Shown here piece by piece: positions 1 to 11,120 of a stretch of DNA of 64,000 bases (position 1 is the stretch's first letter; the number at the start of each line of letters is the position of its first letter). The DNA is taken from assembly GCA_933228675.1 (NCBI GenBank), contig OW121743.1, positions 78,859,995 through 78,923,994 of the forward strand, in the 5' to 3' direction. Origin of the DNA: Stomorhina lunata. Its lineage: Eukaryota > Arthropoda > Insecta > Diptera > Rhiniidae. The position numbers and the translations under genes are program-made. The notes beneath the pieces are model-generated. The model made no database searches. It saw only the letters and a list, made by a program, of their open reading frames with translations, and was not told the DNA's origin.

Positions 1-960
1 CGTTTAAGAATATAAGATAAGCAACAATATGAGCAAATAATATTTCCTTAAAAATTACAAAAACTTCCCAATATTTCTTTCCACTGAGTAACTTTGTCCA
101 ATTAATTGGACCTGTGTTATAATTCGAATATAGATAAAAGTATTACAAAAACAATTATAAATTATGAATAAATGGCTTGCTAACGAACTAAGAAATATCT
201 AAAATTTCTTTCACTGCTTTAAATAATTAAATTATCACTTTAAACTAGCACTGATTATTACAATCTCTCACAAGGTTGAAGCACTTTTGATAAAAAGATT
301 TTTTACAAAATCTGTGAAAGAATGACACGATTTGAATATATATAATAGAAACTGAGAAAACGCTCTTTTTATAACGGTACTATTTATAAAAATATGTATA
401 TTTATATGATTGTTATAGGACTTGAAACATTTAAATATTATTTTGTCTTATTTTTGATTTTTCACTAAAAATTTTTCAGTGAAAAAATTATTTTCATATG
501 AAAAAGTTTTGACAGTTGGTTGCACTCTTTCACAAAACAAGAATCACAATTGTTATGAAACGATGAAAAAATCTCGTTTCGTTTCAGTGATTTTTTCATA
601 TGATAATGATTTGACGTTTGTTTTCATTTTTTTTACTAAATTAGAATCGCTACTTCTATGAAAACATGAAAAAACTTGTCATTTCATGGTTTCATAGAAC
701 CGGAACTGACCCCCTGGTCACCTTATTATAATAGCAGCTGTTAACATTATGTTATTCTAAGCAAATAACATGTTGCTTTTACTTAAATAATGTTAATATA
801 TAAACACAACATTTGTGTACCAATGTTGCTGAAACACACAACAGCAAATGCAAACTCACCACTAACTAAAGCAGCACTAAAATTAACAACACAAAACACA
901 ACATTAGCTGCACACTAGCAGCAGCAAACCCACCACACACTAAAGACAGAGCAAGAAACT
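1..960. other. AT-rich flank without a gene
   Basis: No convincing coding region, RNA gene or long repeat. Short recurring TTTTCAT/ATGAAA words around 478-690 produce a 60-residue open frame with no recognisable motif, so I do not call it. From about 830 the base composition changes to CA-rich (ACAACA, GCAGCAG words), which leads into the candidate leader sequence that follows. Confidence 0.5.
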
Positions 961-974
961 GTTACTTTTTAGTT

Positions 975-1570
975 GATTCGAACAGTTTTTAACAGACGTC
1001 TAATCAAAACGGTGGTGTAACGCGGATCAAAAGATAAAGAATTAAGAAGAAAAAAAACAAAAAAACATAAATTTGAGAAAAGAAAAAACAACAAAATTCA
1101 ATTTTGAAAAATATATAAAAACAAAAATTCAAGTGTTGAAATTTAAAAATTAAATTGAAAATTTTAATTAAAAACAAAATATAATTTTTTAAAAAAAGAG
1201 ATTTAAATAAAAAGGTGATTAAATTAAAAAGAATTGTTTAAATTAAAAATATAAATTTATAATTTAACTAAATTAAAAATTTATATAAAAAATGTGAATG
1301 TGTTTTTTTTTGTGTTTGTTTGTATGAGAATTTTATGTGTGTCTTCTTCTTCTGCTGCTGCTTCGTGTTGTTTATTCTTCGCCTGTTGCTTTTGATTAGA
1401 ATCTTTTTTTTTTGTTGTGTGTTTTTTTCTGTGTCGTTTTTGTTGGTTTCTTTTGTCTTTGTTTTCATTTGATGGCGGCTTTTATTCAATTTCTGACCGA
1501 CCGACCGACCGAGAGTGCATTTGCTGTCCGTCTGTCTGTTTGTATGTGAATGAATTTAATATAAGAAAAT
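975..1570 (+). other. Possible promoter and non-coding leader exon
   Basis: Around 985 the sequence becomes GC-richer (TTAGTTGATTCGAACAG, then ACAGACGTC), loosely resembling a TATA-less fly initiator plus downstream element, although the DPE spacing does not fit exactly. It is followed by A-rich sequence, a CTTCTTCTTCTGCTGCTGC run and a (GACC)n run near 1496-1515, typical of fly 5' leaders. A donor-like AAAT|GTGAGT lies at 1570/1571. This is inference from composition only; no coding potential is visible. It could equally be ordinary intron or intergenic DNA. Confidence 0.2.
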
Positions 1571-2970
1571 GTGAGTGTTCTGTGATAAATGAATGTGATA
1601 AATTGAAAAAACAAAAGTTAACGAATTAGTAAAAAAAAGAACAAAATGAAAAATTCAAATTTTAAGTGTTGATTTAAAATTTTAAGAATAAATTAAATTT
1701 GTGAAAAAAAAAATAACTCGATTTTAAAAAAATGTCATTAACATGAAATTTATGGATTAAAAACTAATTTGAAAATTCTTTAACAATTCAAGAAATTATC
1801 ACAGATAATTTAATAATAAAAAAATTTTATAATAAAACAAAATTTATAAAAATTTTAAGTTGAATAAAATAAAATTTAAAAAACTTGTAACATAAATTTG
1901 GGTGACTTCAAAAATCTTGGATTTCCGTATAAAAAATTGAATAAAAAAATGGAATTTATAAACTTTAAAAAGTATTTCTATAAACTTCATTAAAGTTTTT
2001 AATATACCTACAACTAATCTTCTTATTTATAAACGTTTACTAAAATTATGAAAAATTTATTTTAGGAATTTTCTATGGAAAATTTGAATAATGAGCTTGT
2101 CTTAGCTAACTAACCTCCTTATTCATAAACAATTCATAAAGTTATCAAAGGCTTATTGTAGGATTTTTCGTGGAAAATTTGAACTAAAAACTTTATGAAT
2201 TAGAAGAATGAAGTTTATAAACGAGCAGATAATTATTTAATTAAAAAAAAAATGTAAATTTTTAATTTGTGTGAATTCTAAAATCTTGGATTTTCTTATA
2301 AAAAAAAAAAATATGTATTTAAAATTTTAACAAAAACAATAAAATAAAATGAAAATAATAAACTTATAATAAAAAAATGTTTCTATAAATTTTATGAAAG
2401 TTTTGAATATAAAAACTAAACTTCTTATTCATAAACGATTAATAAAATTTACAAAAATTTGAATTATAAGCTTGTCATAGTTTTATTTTTCGTTTATGAA
2501 TAATTACCTTCTTATTCATAAATGAAACATAAAATTATGAAAAAAATTAAAAAAATTAATTTTGCTGGAGAATTTCAAAAAAATTTAAATCCGAAAATTT
2601 TGGAATAAAAAATTAAATAATAATGATAATAAAAATATTAAAAATAAAATTAAAATGATAAAAACATATTAAAAAAAACTTAACTATATAAATGTTTATT
2701 TCTGTGTTAAAAAAATTCTAAAATTTTTCCCAAAAAAATCAAAAAAAAAACTTTGAATTTATAAAAAATTAACGAATTTTAATTTTTATTAAAAATTAAA
2801 TAAGTTTTAATTTATAAAAACTGAAAGAAAAATATTTTTTATGACTAACTTTTAAAGTTTTAATTAAAAAAAATAGTGCGTAAAATTAAAAAAAAAAAAA
2901 AAATGAAATATTAAAAAAAATATTTAAATGAAAAAAGAACCAAATTATGGATTGTCAAAAGAACTTTCCT
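1571..2970. other. Very AT-rich stretch, nothing recognised
   Basis: Extremely A/T-rich sequence with A-runs. Short imperfect repeats recur (CTTATTCATAAACGA-like words near 2016, 2118, 2428 and 2511), suggesting old local duplications. No gene, RNA or transposon signature was seen. Confidence 0.5.
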
Positions 2971-3330
2971 AAACATGGATTAACAACTTTTCAAAAAACA
3001 AATTCTATACTGAAGTAAAATCAAAATTTTTTGAAAGAAAAATACGATTTTTTTTAACTCTTTTGCAGATGATAGTATCTCTGATTTTGGGGTATAAATT
3101 TTGAAAGCTCATAAATTTTTGTCATCAATTCTAACTGTATCTTTAAAGGATTTAAACTAATATCCGAAACATGGATTAAGAACTTTTTAATAATATTAAA
3201 AATATTTAATATAGGTATTGAAATAAAATCAAAATTTTTCGAAAGAAAAATACGATTTTTTGAACTCTTTTGCAGATGATAGCATCTCTGATTTTGGGAT
3301 ATGAATTCCCCAAACTCATAGATTTTTAAG
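2971..3330 (+). repeat. Two-copy tandem duplication (about 200 bp)
   Basis: The block beginning AAACATGGATTAA at 2971 recurs at 3167. Both copies contain AAATACGATTTTTT, ACTCTTTTGCAGATGATAG and ATCTCTGATTTTGGG in the same order; the GCAGATGATAG words are about 207 bp apart. The copies have diverged by substitutions and small indels, so this is an old local duplication. Confidence 0.75.
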
Positions 3331-3538
3331 GTTTTAAAAAAATGTTAAATTCGCTTTGGTTTAGATTTTATAACAATTCAAAGTTCTCACTTTTGAAGTT
3401 TTTTTTTGAAAGCATACTCATTTTATATGCCTATAACTTTCAATACAGTTGCTCGAATTTTATGAATATTGACTCATATTAAAGCTTATGTCCTGTTACT
3501 AAAAAATTAAATGTTTTATTAAATACCAAGCACAGCCA

Positions 3539-4131
3539 AATTATGTTTTTCACTCAAGGATATCTCAAAAAGCATCTCTTCCATTTTCTTTAAACTTCTC
3601 TCAAATATGGCTTATAGTATCGACAACAGAATATTGTAAGCCACAAAGTGAGCCCTTGGAGGAATCGCGAAATAATAGACTCGTTGTAAAAACACTCGCA
3701 TTATTTCAGTGCATATTTTGAAAAATTGATCATTATAAATTTTAAAATTAAAAACTAAAAAGATTCATGAAATATTGCTCAAATTTATAAACAATTTAGT
3801 ACATATTTATAAATTTGAAGATTTGTTAACAAAAAATTAATTATTTGGCGATCACAACATGGACCTACTTACTTACATAAATGGCCTACATGCATTTACA
3901 ATCTGTTAAGATCAAAAGTCAAGCATATTTGAGTATTTCAAGCTCTTCGATCTTGTGCTTATATCCTCCAATTTCATAGGCCAAGCTTTAAAAGATTTCC
4001 TTCTACCTGAAGTTTCGGACGTCCTCCTCTACGATTTCAAACGGGATCATTCATGGGCCTAAACCATATTTGAGAGAAAATTAATGAAAATGGAATACTT
4101 TTTGAGATATCCTTAAGTGAAGGACATAATT
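3539..4131. mobile_element. Fold-back / MITE-like element with ~72-bp inverted arms
   Basis: The left arm (3539-3613, containing AAGGATATCTCAAAAAG and TCTCTCAAATATGG) is matched in reverse complement by the right arm (4060-4131, containing CCATATTTGAGAGA and CTTTTTGAGATATCCTT), at roughly 80% identity by eye. The interior holds a fragment of another dispersed repeat. No transposase remnant or clear target duplication was seen, so the superfamily is unknown. Confidence 0.6.
3862..4032 (-). repeat. Dispersed repeat family B, fragment
   Basis: In reverse orientation this matches the copies near 10.6, 26.4, 26.6 and 52.9 kb. Shared words are ACTTACTTACATAAATGGCC at one end, then CTTCGATCTTGTGC, CAATTTCATAGGCCAAG and GAAGTTTCGGACGTCCTC. 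The element class is not known. The common end motif, GGCCATTTAAGTAAGTAAG in forward orientation, marks one boundary. Confidence 0.65.
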
Positions 4132-6297
4132 GTCATCCCACATGCTTAAATATATGATTAAATTTAATTAAAACAATATAAGACTACGTTAATCATAATT
4201 TGGATTATAAATACTTTTAATTTTACAGAACCCTCTTCTCTCTATCTACTTCTAACGATATATAGTAAAAAGTATGAAGGTATACAAAATTTCAAAATTA
4301 TGACTTTGTAGAATTTTTGTATCAAAACCCATACAAACAATTCAATGAAATTTTCATTATAACATTGCGTCAGATCTTAAGAATCAAAAAATGTTTTTGG
4401 AAAAATTTTCGTGGCAAGCTAACGAAAGTTATAAGGAAAATGGTAAAATAAGTCAAACAGAAAAATGCTTAAAAAATAAATAATGGAGAATTTTTAAGGA
4501 AATATAAACGATTTATTTTTTTTTTACAATAATTTCGTGTGGTCCCAAAATGAAGCTTCCTTTTTCAGTTTTAGGCTCAGATATAGAACTTCCTCGGAGA
4601 TCGCACTGAGAGTTGTTATAAATCGGATATAGTCCAATGAGTTCAAGATTAGTCCCTACACTTTTTCTTATATTTGTAAATGCTATACTAAATCTAACTT
4701 TATGTCCTAGCTACTCTCTTGCATACCATAGCAGCATTTGCCATTCGTATTTATTAAACATAGGCCAAATATATAAGATATTGATGCCGTGAGGCAAAAC
4801 AATTCTGGTATGCTAAATTCAGAACTACTACAATCTCCAAAAAGGTCGGGCGAATATGGTCAATTTTTATCCCCAAAAGACCAAATGTTGTGTGTTTACA
4901 CACAAACGAATAATAGATTATGTTGTTTCATCTGTAATTATGGGTTATACAAATAAAAAGGAAATTAGAAATTTGGAAATTTATTGCGATATCTGCTGGA
5001 CTAAACACATTTTCCAAGTGCCGACAGGACCATTCAAGTTTCTCGGCTTTCTAAAGCTGCGTAAACTACACTTTACTAGAACTGATTTCCTTACCATTTA
5101 TACTACCAAAAATGGATTACAACTCTCATGTTTAGGCCGGTATATACTCAAAGTCTATTTTGATGCGTCTCGAAAGTGTATAAAAGAGGACGAATGACAG
5201 CAGGATAGCCTACCCTATTGACTCTCTGGAGCATTCTTGCAATGTGTGTTATATTTTACTGCTCTATCGCTACTATGACATTATGTAATCTAACAAAATT
5301 TTGGATCTTGTTACTAAAACCCGAACATTCTTTGGCAGATTGAATATCCATAAACATTATTCACTCTATCATCTTGCCTATTTTTCCCTAGTACCATCAC
5401 AATGCATATCTAGAGGTCATCCCCTGAGTGTTGTTCTAATAAAAATAAATATGTATATGTATATAAAATGATTGATTGACCAGTTTTCGAGATATACACA
5501 TTTTTGTTGCAAAAGTCAGGATAAAATATGTTAAGGGATGTATGATTTTCAAAAAAGATGCAGATATATTATTTTATATATCATAACTTTAAAAGGTCTA
5601 TATCTCCCAAACCTAATGCTACTGATATCAGTAATTTTTATTTTTTAGAATCATTTTCCAATTTTAATCACGCTTTCAGAAAAAACAGCTTAATATAGCT
5701 TTTGCCCATATAAAGCTTGTATTCAAAGTTTTTGATCATGGACTTTTTACTTTTTTAAAAATATTTATTAAAAATATATTCCCAAATTAACAAGATTTAA
5801 ACTCTAAAGTTCGGATATTAGTTTATTTTGTAATTTTGTAGCCGTTGTAGAACTTGCGGAACTAGTTATCTATCACAACGAAAGAGCAGTATTCTTAGAT
5901 TAACTTTGTTGAAGAAATCTTATGAATCGGTTCGTTAATTAACGAGATATGAGCTGGAAATTAAAATTCAGTTTTCGCAAAATCTGGTTATATATAAGAC
6001 AACAGTCTAGCTACTCTTACTTGGAGTTTAGTTGTTGTCTTGGAGGCCTAAACGGTTTTTAGACTTTTAATTGGGTCTATTTTAATGTCATGAGGTTCAT
6101 ATCTTGGTAACTTTTAATACGATTTTAATGGTTTCTTTGGCAAAGATTTTTAAACAAAAGAGCTTTCTAAATAAACGTCTTAAAATTTAAAATTTTAATT
6201 TGGTTTTTAAAATAAATTTAACTTATTCCTTGAATTTCTTTTACAGTGTAATTTTCTACTTAATTTTCCAAAACAAAAAAAGTACCAACAAAATTAC
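4132..6297. other. Unassigned moderately complex sequence
   Basis: Less repetitive than its surroundings and with higher GC in 4550-5420, but no recognised protein. The open frame at 4856-5197 (113 residues, + strand) has no motif I recognise and no supporting context, so it is not called a gene. A pyrimidine-rich TTCTTTTACAG at about 6236-6246 could be a splice acceptor, but nothing else supports that. Confidence 0.4.
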
Positions 6298-6305
6298 TTT
6301 TAATT

Positions 6306-7391
6306 CATTGATGGACATTTCATCAAACAATTGTTTGTAAGCAACGCCCCCTTTTTCTTATGCTCTTTAAATTAAGCCGTTATTTTGATCATTTTTTGTT
6401 GGTTTTTCTTAAAAATACACTGCGAGATGTTGTGTTGTTATATGTATGTCAATTGCTTATAAACAATTGTTTGGTGAAACGTCCATCAATGATTTAATCG
6501 TTCAACAGACTTTGGCGAGTGCACATGTTAGCTTGATGCTCATAGATTTTTTTCCTATTACAGTGGTAATTTTTTCTATAGAAAAAGTAATTTTTTCTAT
6601 AGAAAAAGTAATTTTTTCTATAGAAAAAGTAATTTTTTCTATAGAAAAAGTAATTTTTTCTATAGAAAAAGTAATTTTTTCTATGGAAAAAGTAATTTTT
6701 TCTATAGAAAAAGTAATTTTTTCTATAGAAAAAGTAATTTTTTCTATAGAAAAAGTAATTTTTTCTATAGAAAAAGTAATTTTTTCTATAGAAAAAGTAA
6801 TTTTTTCTAAAGAAAAAGTAATTTTTTCTATAGAAAAAGTAATTCTTTCTATAGAAAAAGTAAGTTTTTCTATAGAAAAAGTAATTTTTTCTATAGAAAA
6901 CGTAATTTTTTCTATAGAAAAAGTAATTTTTTCTATAGAAAAAGTAATTTTTTCTTTAGAAAAAGTAATTTTTTCTATGGAAAAAGTAATTTTTTCTATA
7001 GAAAAAGTAATTTTTTCTATAGAAAAAGTAATTTTTTCTATAGAAAAAGTAATTTTTTCTATAGAAAAAGTAATTTTTTCTATAGAAAAAGTAATTTTTT
7101 CTATAGAAAAAGTAATTTTTTCTATAGAAAAAGTAATTTTTTATTAATAAGAAATAGTATATCTATAGAAAGATACTTTTTTTCTATAGGAAACAAATAA
7201 TTAATATTTGTTTACTAAAAATAACAAAAAAAAAGTACAATACTTCTCCTCATGTTCATTCCTCGCTGGTTCGGCGGTAACTGAAATAAAACAGAAATAA
7301 ACAACCAAATTTATATCGATTCGTACTTCTGCCGGTGTATTCTCTCGTTTCGTTCACAAATACAATCACATTTTCTTTTTGTCCATCAATG
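6306..7391 (+). mobile_element. Non-autonomous DNA transposon, copy 1, 8-bp TSD
   Basis: The element begins CATTGATGGAC and ends GTCCATCAATG (11-bp perfect terminal inverted repeats). It is flanked on both sides by the 8-bp direct repeat TTTTAATT (6298-6305 and 7392-7399). Eight-bp target duplications are typical of hAT and P superfamilies. The TIR does not look like canonical hAT CAGNG, so the superfamily is open. A 39-bp subterminal inverted repeat (6306-6344 against 6453-6491, 3 mismatches) makes the left part itself palindromic. No transposase remains. The interior carries a 21-bp minisatellite. The right third (about 7150-7390) is unique sequence shared with copy 2. Confidence 0.85.
6566..7142 (+). 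repeat. 21-bp minisatellite inside transposon copy 1
   Basis: About 27 head-to-tail units (span/period) built from GAAAAAGTAA plus TTTTTTCTATA. Across unit junctions the sequence reads TTTTTTCTATAGAAAAA, a palindrome centred on CTATAG. The period is a multiple of three and the unit has no stop codon, which gives a long artefactual open frame translating as repeated KVIFSIE; it is not a protein gene. Variant units (one AAAG, one ATTC, one AAGT, one AAAACG) occur in the same order in copy 2. Confidence 0.95.
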
Positions 7392-7399
7392 TTTTAATT

Positions 7400-8435
7400 C
7401 ATTGATGGACATTTCATCAAACAATTGTTTGTAAGCAACGCCCCCTTTTTCTTATGCTCTTTAAATTAAGCCGTTATTTTGATCATTTTTTGTTGGTTTT
7501 TCTTAAAAATACACTGCGAGATGTTGTGTTGTTATATGTATGTCAATTGCTTATAAACAATTGTTTGGTGAAACGTCCATCAATGATTTAATCGTTCAAC
7601 AGACTTTGGCGAGTGCACATGTTAGAAAAAGTAATTTTTTCTATAGAAAAAGTAATTTTTTCTATAGAAAAAGTAATTTTTTCTATAGAAAAAGTAATTT
7701 TTTCTATAGAAAAAGTAATTTTTTCTATAGAAAAAGTAATTTTTTCTATAGAAAACGTAATTTTTTCTATAGAAAAAGTAATTTTTTCTATAGAAAAAGT
7801 AATTTTTTCTATAGAAAAAGTAATTTTTTCTATAGAAAAAGTAATTTTTTCTATAGAAAAAGTAATTTTTTCTATGGAAAAAGTAATTTTTTCTATAGAA
7901 AAAGTAATTTTTTCTATAGAAAAAGTAATTTTTTCTATAGAAAAAGTAATTTTTTCTATAGAAAAAGTAATTTTTTCTAAAGAAAAAGTAATTTTTTCTA
8001 TAGAAAAAGTAATTCTTTCTATAGAAAAAGTAAGTTTTTCTATAGAAAAAGTAATTTTTTCTATAGAAAACGTAATTTTTTCTATAGAAAAAGTAATTTT
8101 TTCTATAGAAAAAGTAATTTTTTCTATAGAAAAAGTAATTTTTTCTATAGAAAAAGTAATTTTTTCTATAGAAAAAGTAATTTTTTATTAATAAGAAATA
8201 GTATATCTATAGAAAGATACTTTTTTTCTATAGGAAACAAATAATTAATATTTGTTTACTAAAAATAACAAAAAAAAAGTACAATACTTCTCCTCATGTT
8301 CATTCCTCGCTGGTTCGGCGGTAACTGAAATAAAACAGAAATAAACAACCAAATTTATATCGATTCGTGCTTCTGCCGGTGTATTCTCTCGTTTCGCTCA
8401 CAAATACAATCACATTTTCTTTTTGTCCATCAATG
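7400..8435 (+). mobile_element. Non-autonomous DNA transposon, copy 2, 8-bp TSD
   Basis: Same element as at 6306-7391, head-to-tail with it and separated only by one shared TTTTAATT (7392-7399); a third TTTTAATT follows at 8436-8443. The ends are CATTGATGGAC and GTCCATCAATG. Flanking unique parts are nearly identical to copy 1 (few substitutions, e.g. CGTACTTC against CGTGCTTC), so the duplication is young. It lacks the short unique stretch after GCACATGTTAG present in copy 1 and has a different minisatellite length. Either insertion into the first copy's target duplication or unequal exchange between the TSDs could explain it. Confidence 0.85.
7624..8190 (+). repeat. 21-bp minisatellite inside transposon copy 2
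   Basis: About 27 units of the same 21-bp repeat as copy 1, with the same diagnostic run of variant units (AAAG, ATTC, AAGT, then AAAACG) near 7976-8072. An additional AAAACG variant sits near 7755. The array is longer than copy 1 on the left of the diagnostic run and shorter on the right, as expected from slippage or unequal exchange after the duplication. Confidence 0.95.
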
Positions 8436-8443
8436 TTTTAATT

Positions 8444-9792
8444 TATAAATTTACATGTGTTTAGTAAAAGAAAAAAACACACGAATTACAATTTCAGAAC
8501 AATGAAATAAAAACAGAGAACGACAATTTAAGGACGTGCCAAGAATACAATTTTAAAATATTCACAAAAAAGTAAAGCCAAAAAAAAAAACAATAAAATA
8601 CACATAAAATAAACTTAAAATAAACAAAAATCAAAGAGGAATTCTCCAAAAAAAATCAAAGAAAGTGTAAAGAAACACAAACCCAAAATTGAAACCTACA
8701 TATAATTTTGTACAGTGTAAAAAGTGCAGTGACACCTAAAACTCAAAGAAGAACCAAAAACCAAATAATCAAACGATAAGAAAAAAAACTGCCAAAAAGC
8801 AACAAATTTTTTATAACAAAAAAATTCTCTTTAAAAAGAAAAAAACCTTAAAGGTTCAGACAAAAACCAAAAAATTCATGATAAAAGTTTGAAAAAATTT
8901 AAATGATACAAAAAGAATAAAAATCAGTAAAAACTAATACCAAAAAAAGCATTTAAATCAAAGAAATCAAATTTTCCAGGAAATCAAAAAAAAAAAAAAT
9001 AAAACGATTTGAAAAAAGATCCAGCAAAAAAGAGTAACAAAATTTAAAAATATGAAATAAACATTAAAATCAAGAAAAAAGCTTAAAATCATAATAAAGT
9101 TTTTTTTTAACCAAAAATTTTTACAAACCCAGAAAAATCTTTGTGTGTTCTAATCAAAAAAAAAAAAAAATTATCATTGAGTCAAAAACTAACAACAACA
9201 ATAACAACATTATCGACATCACAACAACAACTACTTAAATTTTAAAACTTTTCGTGCATTTTGCCGCCAACTTTTTAAACCTAAAAAGAAAAAAAAAACT
9301 TAACAAAAAAAGTGCTTTTCTTTAACAAAATCTTAAACCATAAAAAAGTTTAACAAAACCAGAAAAAAAAGCTTTAAAACATTAAAATAACAAATACAAC
9401 ATCTAGAAAGCTATAAAATCCAACAACAACATTCAAAACCTTGTTTTTCAAACCACTTTTTTTATTCTTAGCATAAGATCTTCTCTAACTTGAAAGATCT
9501 TAAAAAAAGCTTTATTTTTTTGCTAAAAAAAACTTTAGCATATGCAACTTTTTTCTTTGAGACTCTCAAAGAATCTTTGTATCTGTGTGTGTGTGTACCT
9601 ATATTTTGTGGATATTTTTTTTATTACTTAACTGAAAGACATCACCGTCATCATCATCATCAGCATCAGCTTCATTTGATCTTGAAAACTCTTCAAGACT
9701 CCTAAGAAGATCATAAGAAAGCTAAAGCTTCTTTTGTTGGCTGCTACCTTGATATTTGTTATTATTGTGGATATAAAATTTTATTACAAATG
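8444..9792 (+). other. Candidate A-rich 5' leader exon ending in a start codon
   Basis: Strand-asymmetric A-rich sequence (many AACAAAAA and CAAAAAC words). It then has ACAACAACAATAACAACA, CATCATCATCATCAG and AAGACTCCTAAGAAG stretches, typical of long fly 5' leaders. It ends ACAAATG at 9786-9792, directly followed by GTATGT. ACAAATG agrees with the fly start-codon context, which suggests a first coding exon contributing only the initiator methionine. The upstream exon limit is not defined. Inference from composition and splice signals; the gene cannot be identified because no further coding exon lies in the window. Confidence 0.4.
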
Positions 9793-9798
9793 GTATGT
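9790..9798 (+). promoter_or_regulatory. Start codon abutting a 5' splice donor
   Basis: ATG at 9790-9792 is followed at once by GTATGT, a good metazoan donor. A pyrimidine-rich stretch (TTCTTTTTCTTC-like) follows in the putative intron. Two downstream ratchet-type sites on the same strand support this as the donor of a very long intron. Confidence 0.4.
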
Positions 9799-10094
9799 TC
9801 TTTTTCTTCAATTTTGTTCATTTTCAAAATTTTATTACTTTTTTTTTTTAGGAGCAAAATAGCAAAATTTTTATATATAACAAGAAAATCTACATGATTT
9901 TTTATCGGTCCATTAATTATTTTAGATTATTTACTATAGAACTGTAAGTCAAGGAACTATTTAAGCTAAAGTTTTATAGTTTAACAGTTTGTTAAAGAAA
10001 ATTGTTAAAAAGTCGTCTTCTAAAGATGAAAGATTTAAATTTAATGCGATATATTTAATAAATAATTTATTAGAGGGGAATAACTAACCGAAAC

Positions 10095-10183
10095 CTCATA
10101 GGAATCTAAAGCTTTTTTGTAAACTCTTAAAATTTTGTATCAAAACCTAAAAGTTTTCAATAAAATCTTAAAGATATTACAAT
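10095..10183. repeat. Left end of a CTTAAGCTTT-related array
   Basis: Degenerate units (ATCTAAAGCTTTTTTG, CCTAAAAGTTTTCAATAAAATC) precede the hAT insertion. They match the style of the array that resumes at 12962, showing that the hAT element landed inside this repeat. Confidence 0.5.
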
Positions 10184-10351
10184 TAGGGTTTGCAGTTCGG
10201 TTTTAACCGAAACCGAAACCTACCCAGCAAAACTTTGGTAATGGCAAGTACTCTGGTAACTGGTTACCTTGTAATGACTACAACATACCCTCCAAAGAAC
10301 TAATAAGTTATTACATAAGTACTTATTTATAATTAAAATGGTAAGTTGAAC

Positions 10352-10385
10352 TGAAAGGCCCGGGTTCAAATCCCACCAAGACCAA
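10352..10385 (+). other. tRNA-like T-arm with Pol III B box
   Basis: GGTTCAAATCC (10363-10373) matches the Pol III B-box consensus GGTTCRANNCC and sits in a CCCGGG...CCCACC context like a tRNA T arm. It is followed soon after by a T-run (about 10387). No good A box lies about 44 bp upstream, so this is a partial tRNA-derived fragment, not a tRNA gene. Confidence 0.4.
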
Positions 10386-10547
10386 ACATTTTTTTCAATT
10401 TTTTTTATTTAAAATGTATTTTTAAATGATTTTTGAATTTTGAAAACTTAAATATTACCTTCTGTAAAAAAAAATTTTGGAAAACTAACTCACGGTAATG
10501 AAAAAATAATATCATGTGTCAATTTTGATTTTGGATACCAAGCAATG

Positions 10548-10806
10548 GTAAGCTTGGTAAGCCCAGACTTATCTTGGTTATCCTTCATCTCAACTGTGGA
10601 CACTGACCTCCTAGTGATATCACCCAAAGAACTACGTTACGTAGTGAGCTAACATGTACCGCGAGTTGTCCAATAAGAACGATAAAAAAAGAAAGACCAA
10701 GTATAGGAAAATTTCTCACAACTTGGCCTATAAAATTGAAGAATATTCGCACAAGATCGAATAAAATAGGTTGTATCTATAGGCCATTTAAGTAAGTAAG
10801 AGCCAG
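10548..10806 (+). repeat. Dispersed repeat family B, copy
   Basis: Shares with the 26.1-kb copy the words GGATACCAAGCAA, GGTAAGCCCA, ATCTTGGTTAT, TAGTGAGC, ACATGT and CCGCGAGTT, and the ending AGACCAAG...GGCCATTTAAGTAAGTAAG. The part corresponding to the 26.29-26.35 kb interior is missing here. Confidence 0.7.
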
Positions 10807-11047
10807 TGTTATATAAAAACTTATACAAAAAAGAAGATTTAAATTGTTTAAGTTTTAAAATAATTAAAAAAACTTCTTTATTGTTTATTAAATGCATTAA
10901 ACATTTACAAAAAATCGTATAGAAATATTTTTTCCAAAAATTACAACAAAGCAAAAAAAGTATTGAAAAAAAAAGTTATTGTCACATGATTTTGGATCTA
11001 AAAATAAAAATTGTATATATTAACTATAAGCTGCTAAGTTTTCAACA

Positions 11048-11120
11048 TATGAAGTAGCTCAGTGGAAGAGTCTCCGCCTAGCAGTCGTAGGGGTCTGGGT
11101 TCGAGCCCCCATTGGGTCAT
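11048..11120 (+). pseudogene. tRNA-Ala-like sequence / SINE head
   Basis: TAGCTCAGTGG (11055-11065) is a perfect Pol III A box and GGTTCGAGCCC (11098-11108) a perfect B box. They are 43 bp apart, as in a tRNA gene. The D stem can pair (GCTC with GAGT) and CTAGCAG in the anticodon region resembles alanine tRNA (AGC). The acceptor ends do not pair and the T stem is imperfect. An A-run follows at 11120-11130. I read it as a tRNA-derived SINE head or tRNA pseudogene rather than a functional tRNA. Confidence 0.65.

Noticed and set aside
975..1010. Confident core promoter with Inr and DPE
   Set aside because: The initiator match is partial and no DPE match falls exactly at +28 to +32. It is retained only as a low-confidence leader candidate.
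4856..5197. 113-residue open frame as a gene
   Set aside because: No recognisable motif, no repeat or splice context, and of a length expected by chance in a less AT-rich patch.
6446..7147. Long open frame with KVIFSIE repeats (also at 7540-7980 and 7613-8191)
   Set aside because: The 21-bp unit has no stop in that frame and its length is a multiple of three, so the frame is an automatic product of the minisatellite. Several frames are open at once.
11048..11120. Functional tRNA-Ala gene
   Set aside because: The A and B boxes are intact, but the acceptor strands do not pair and the T stem is imperfect. An A-run follows, as in SINEs.
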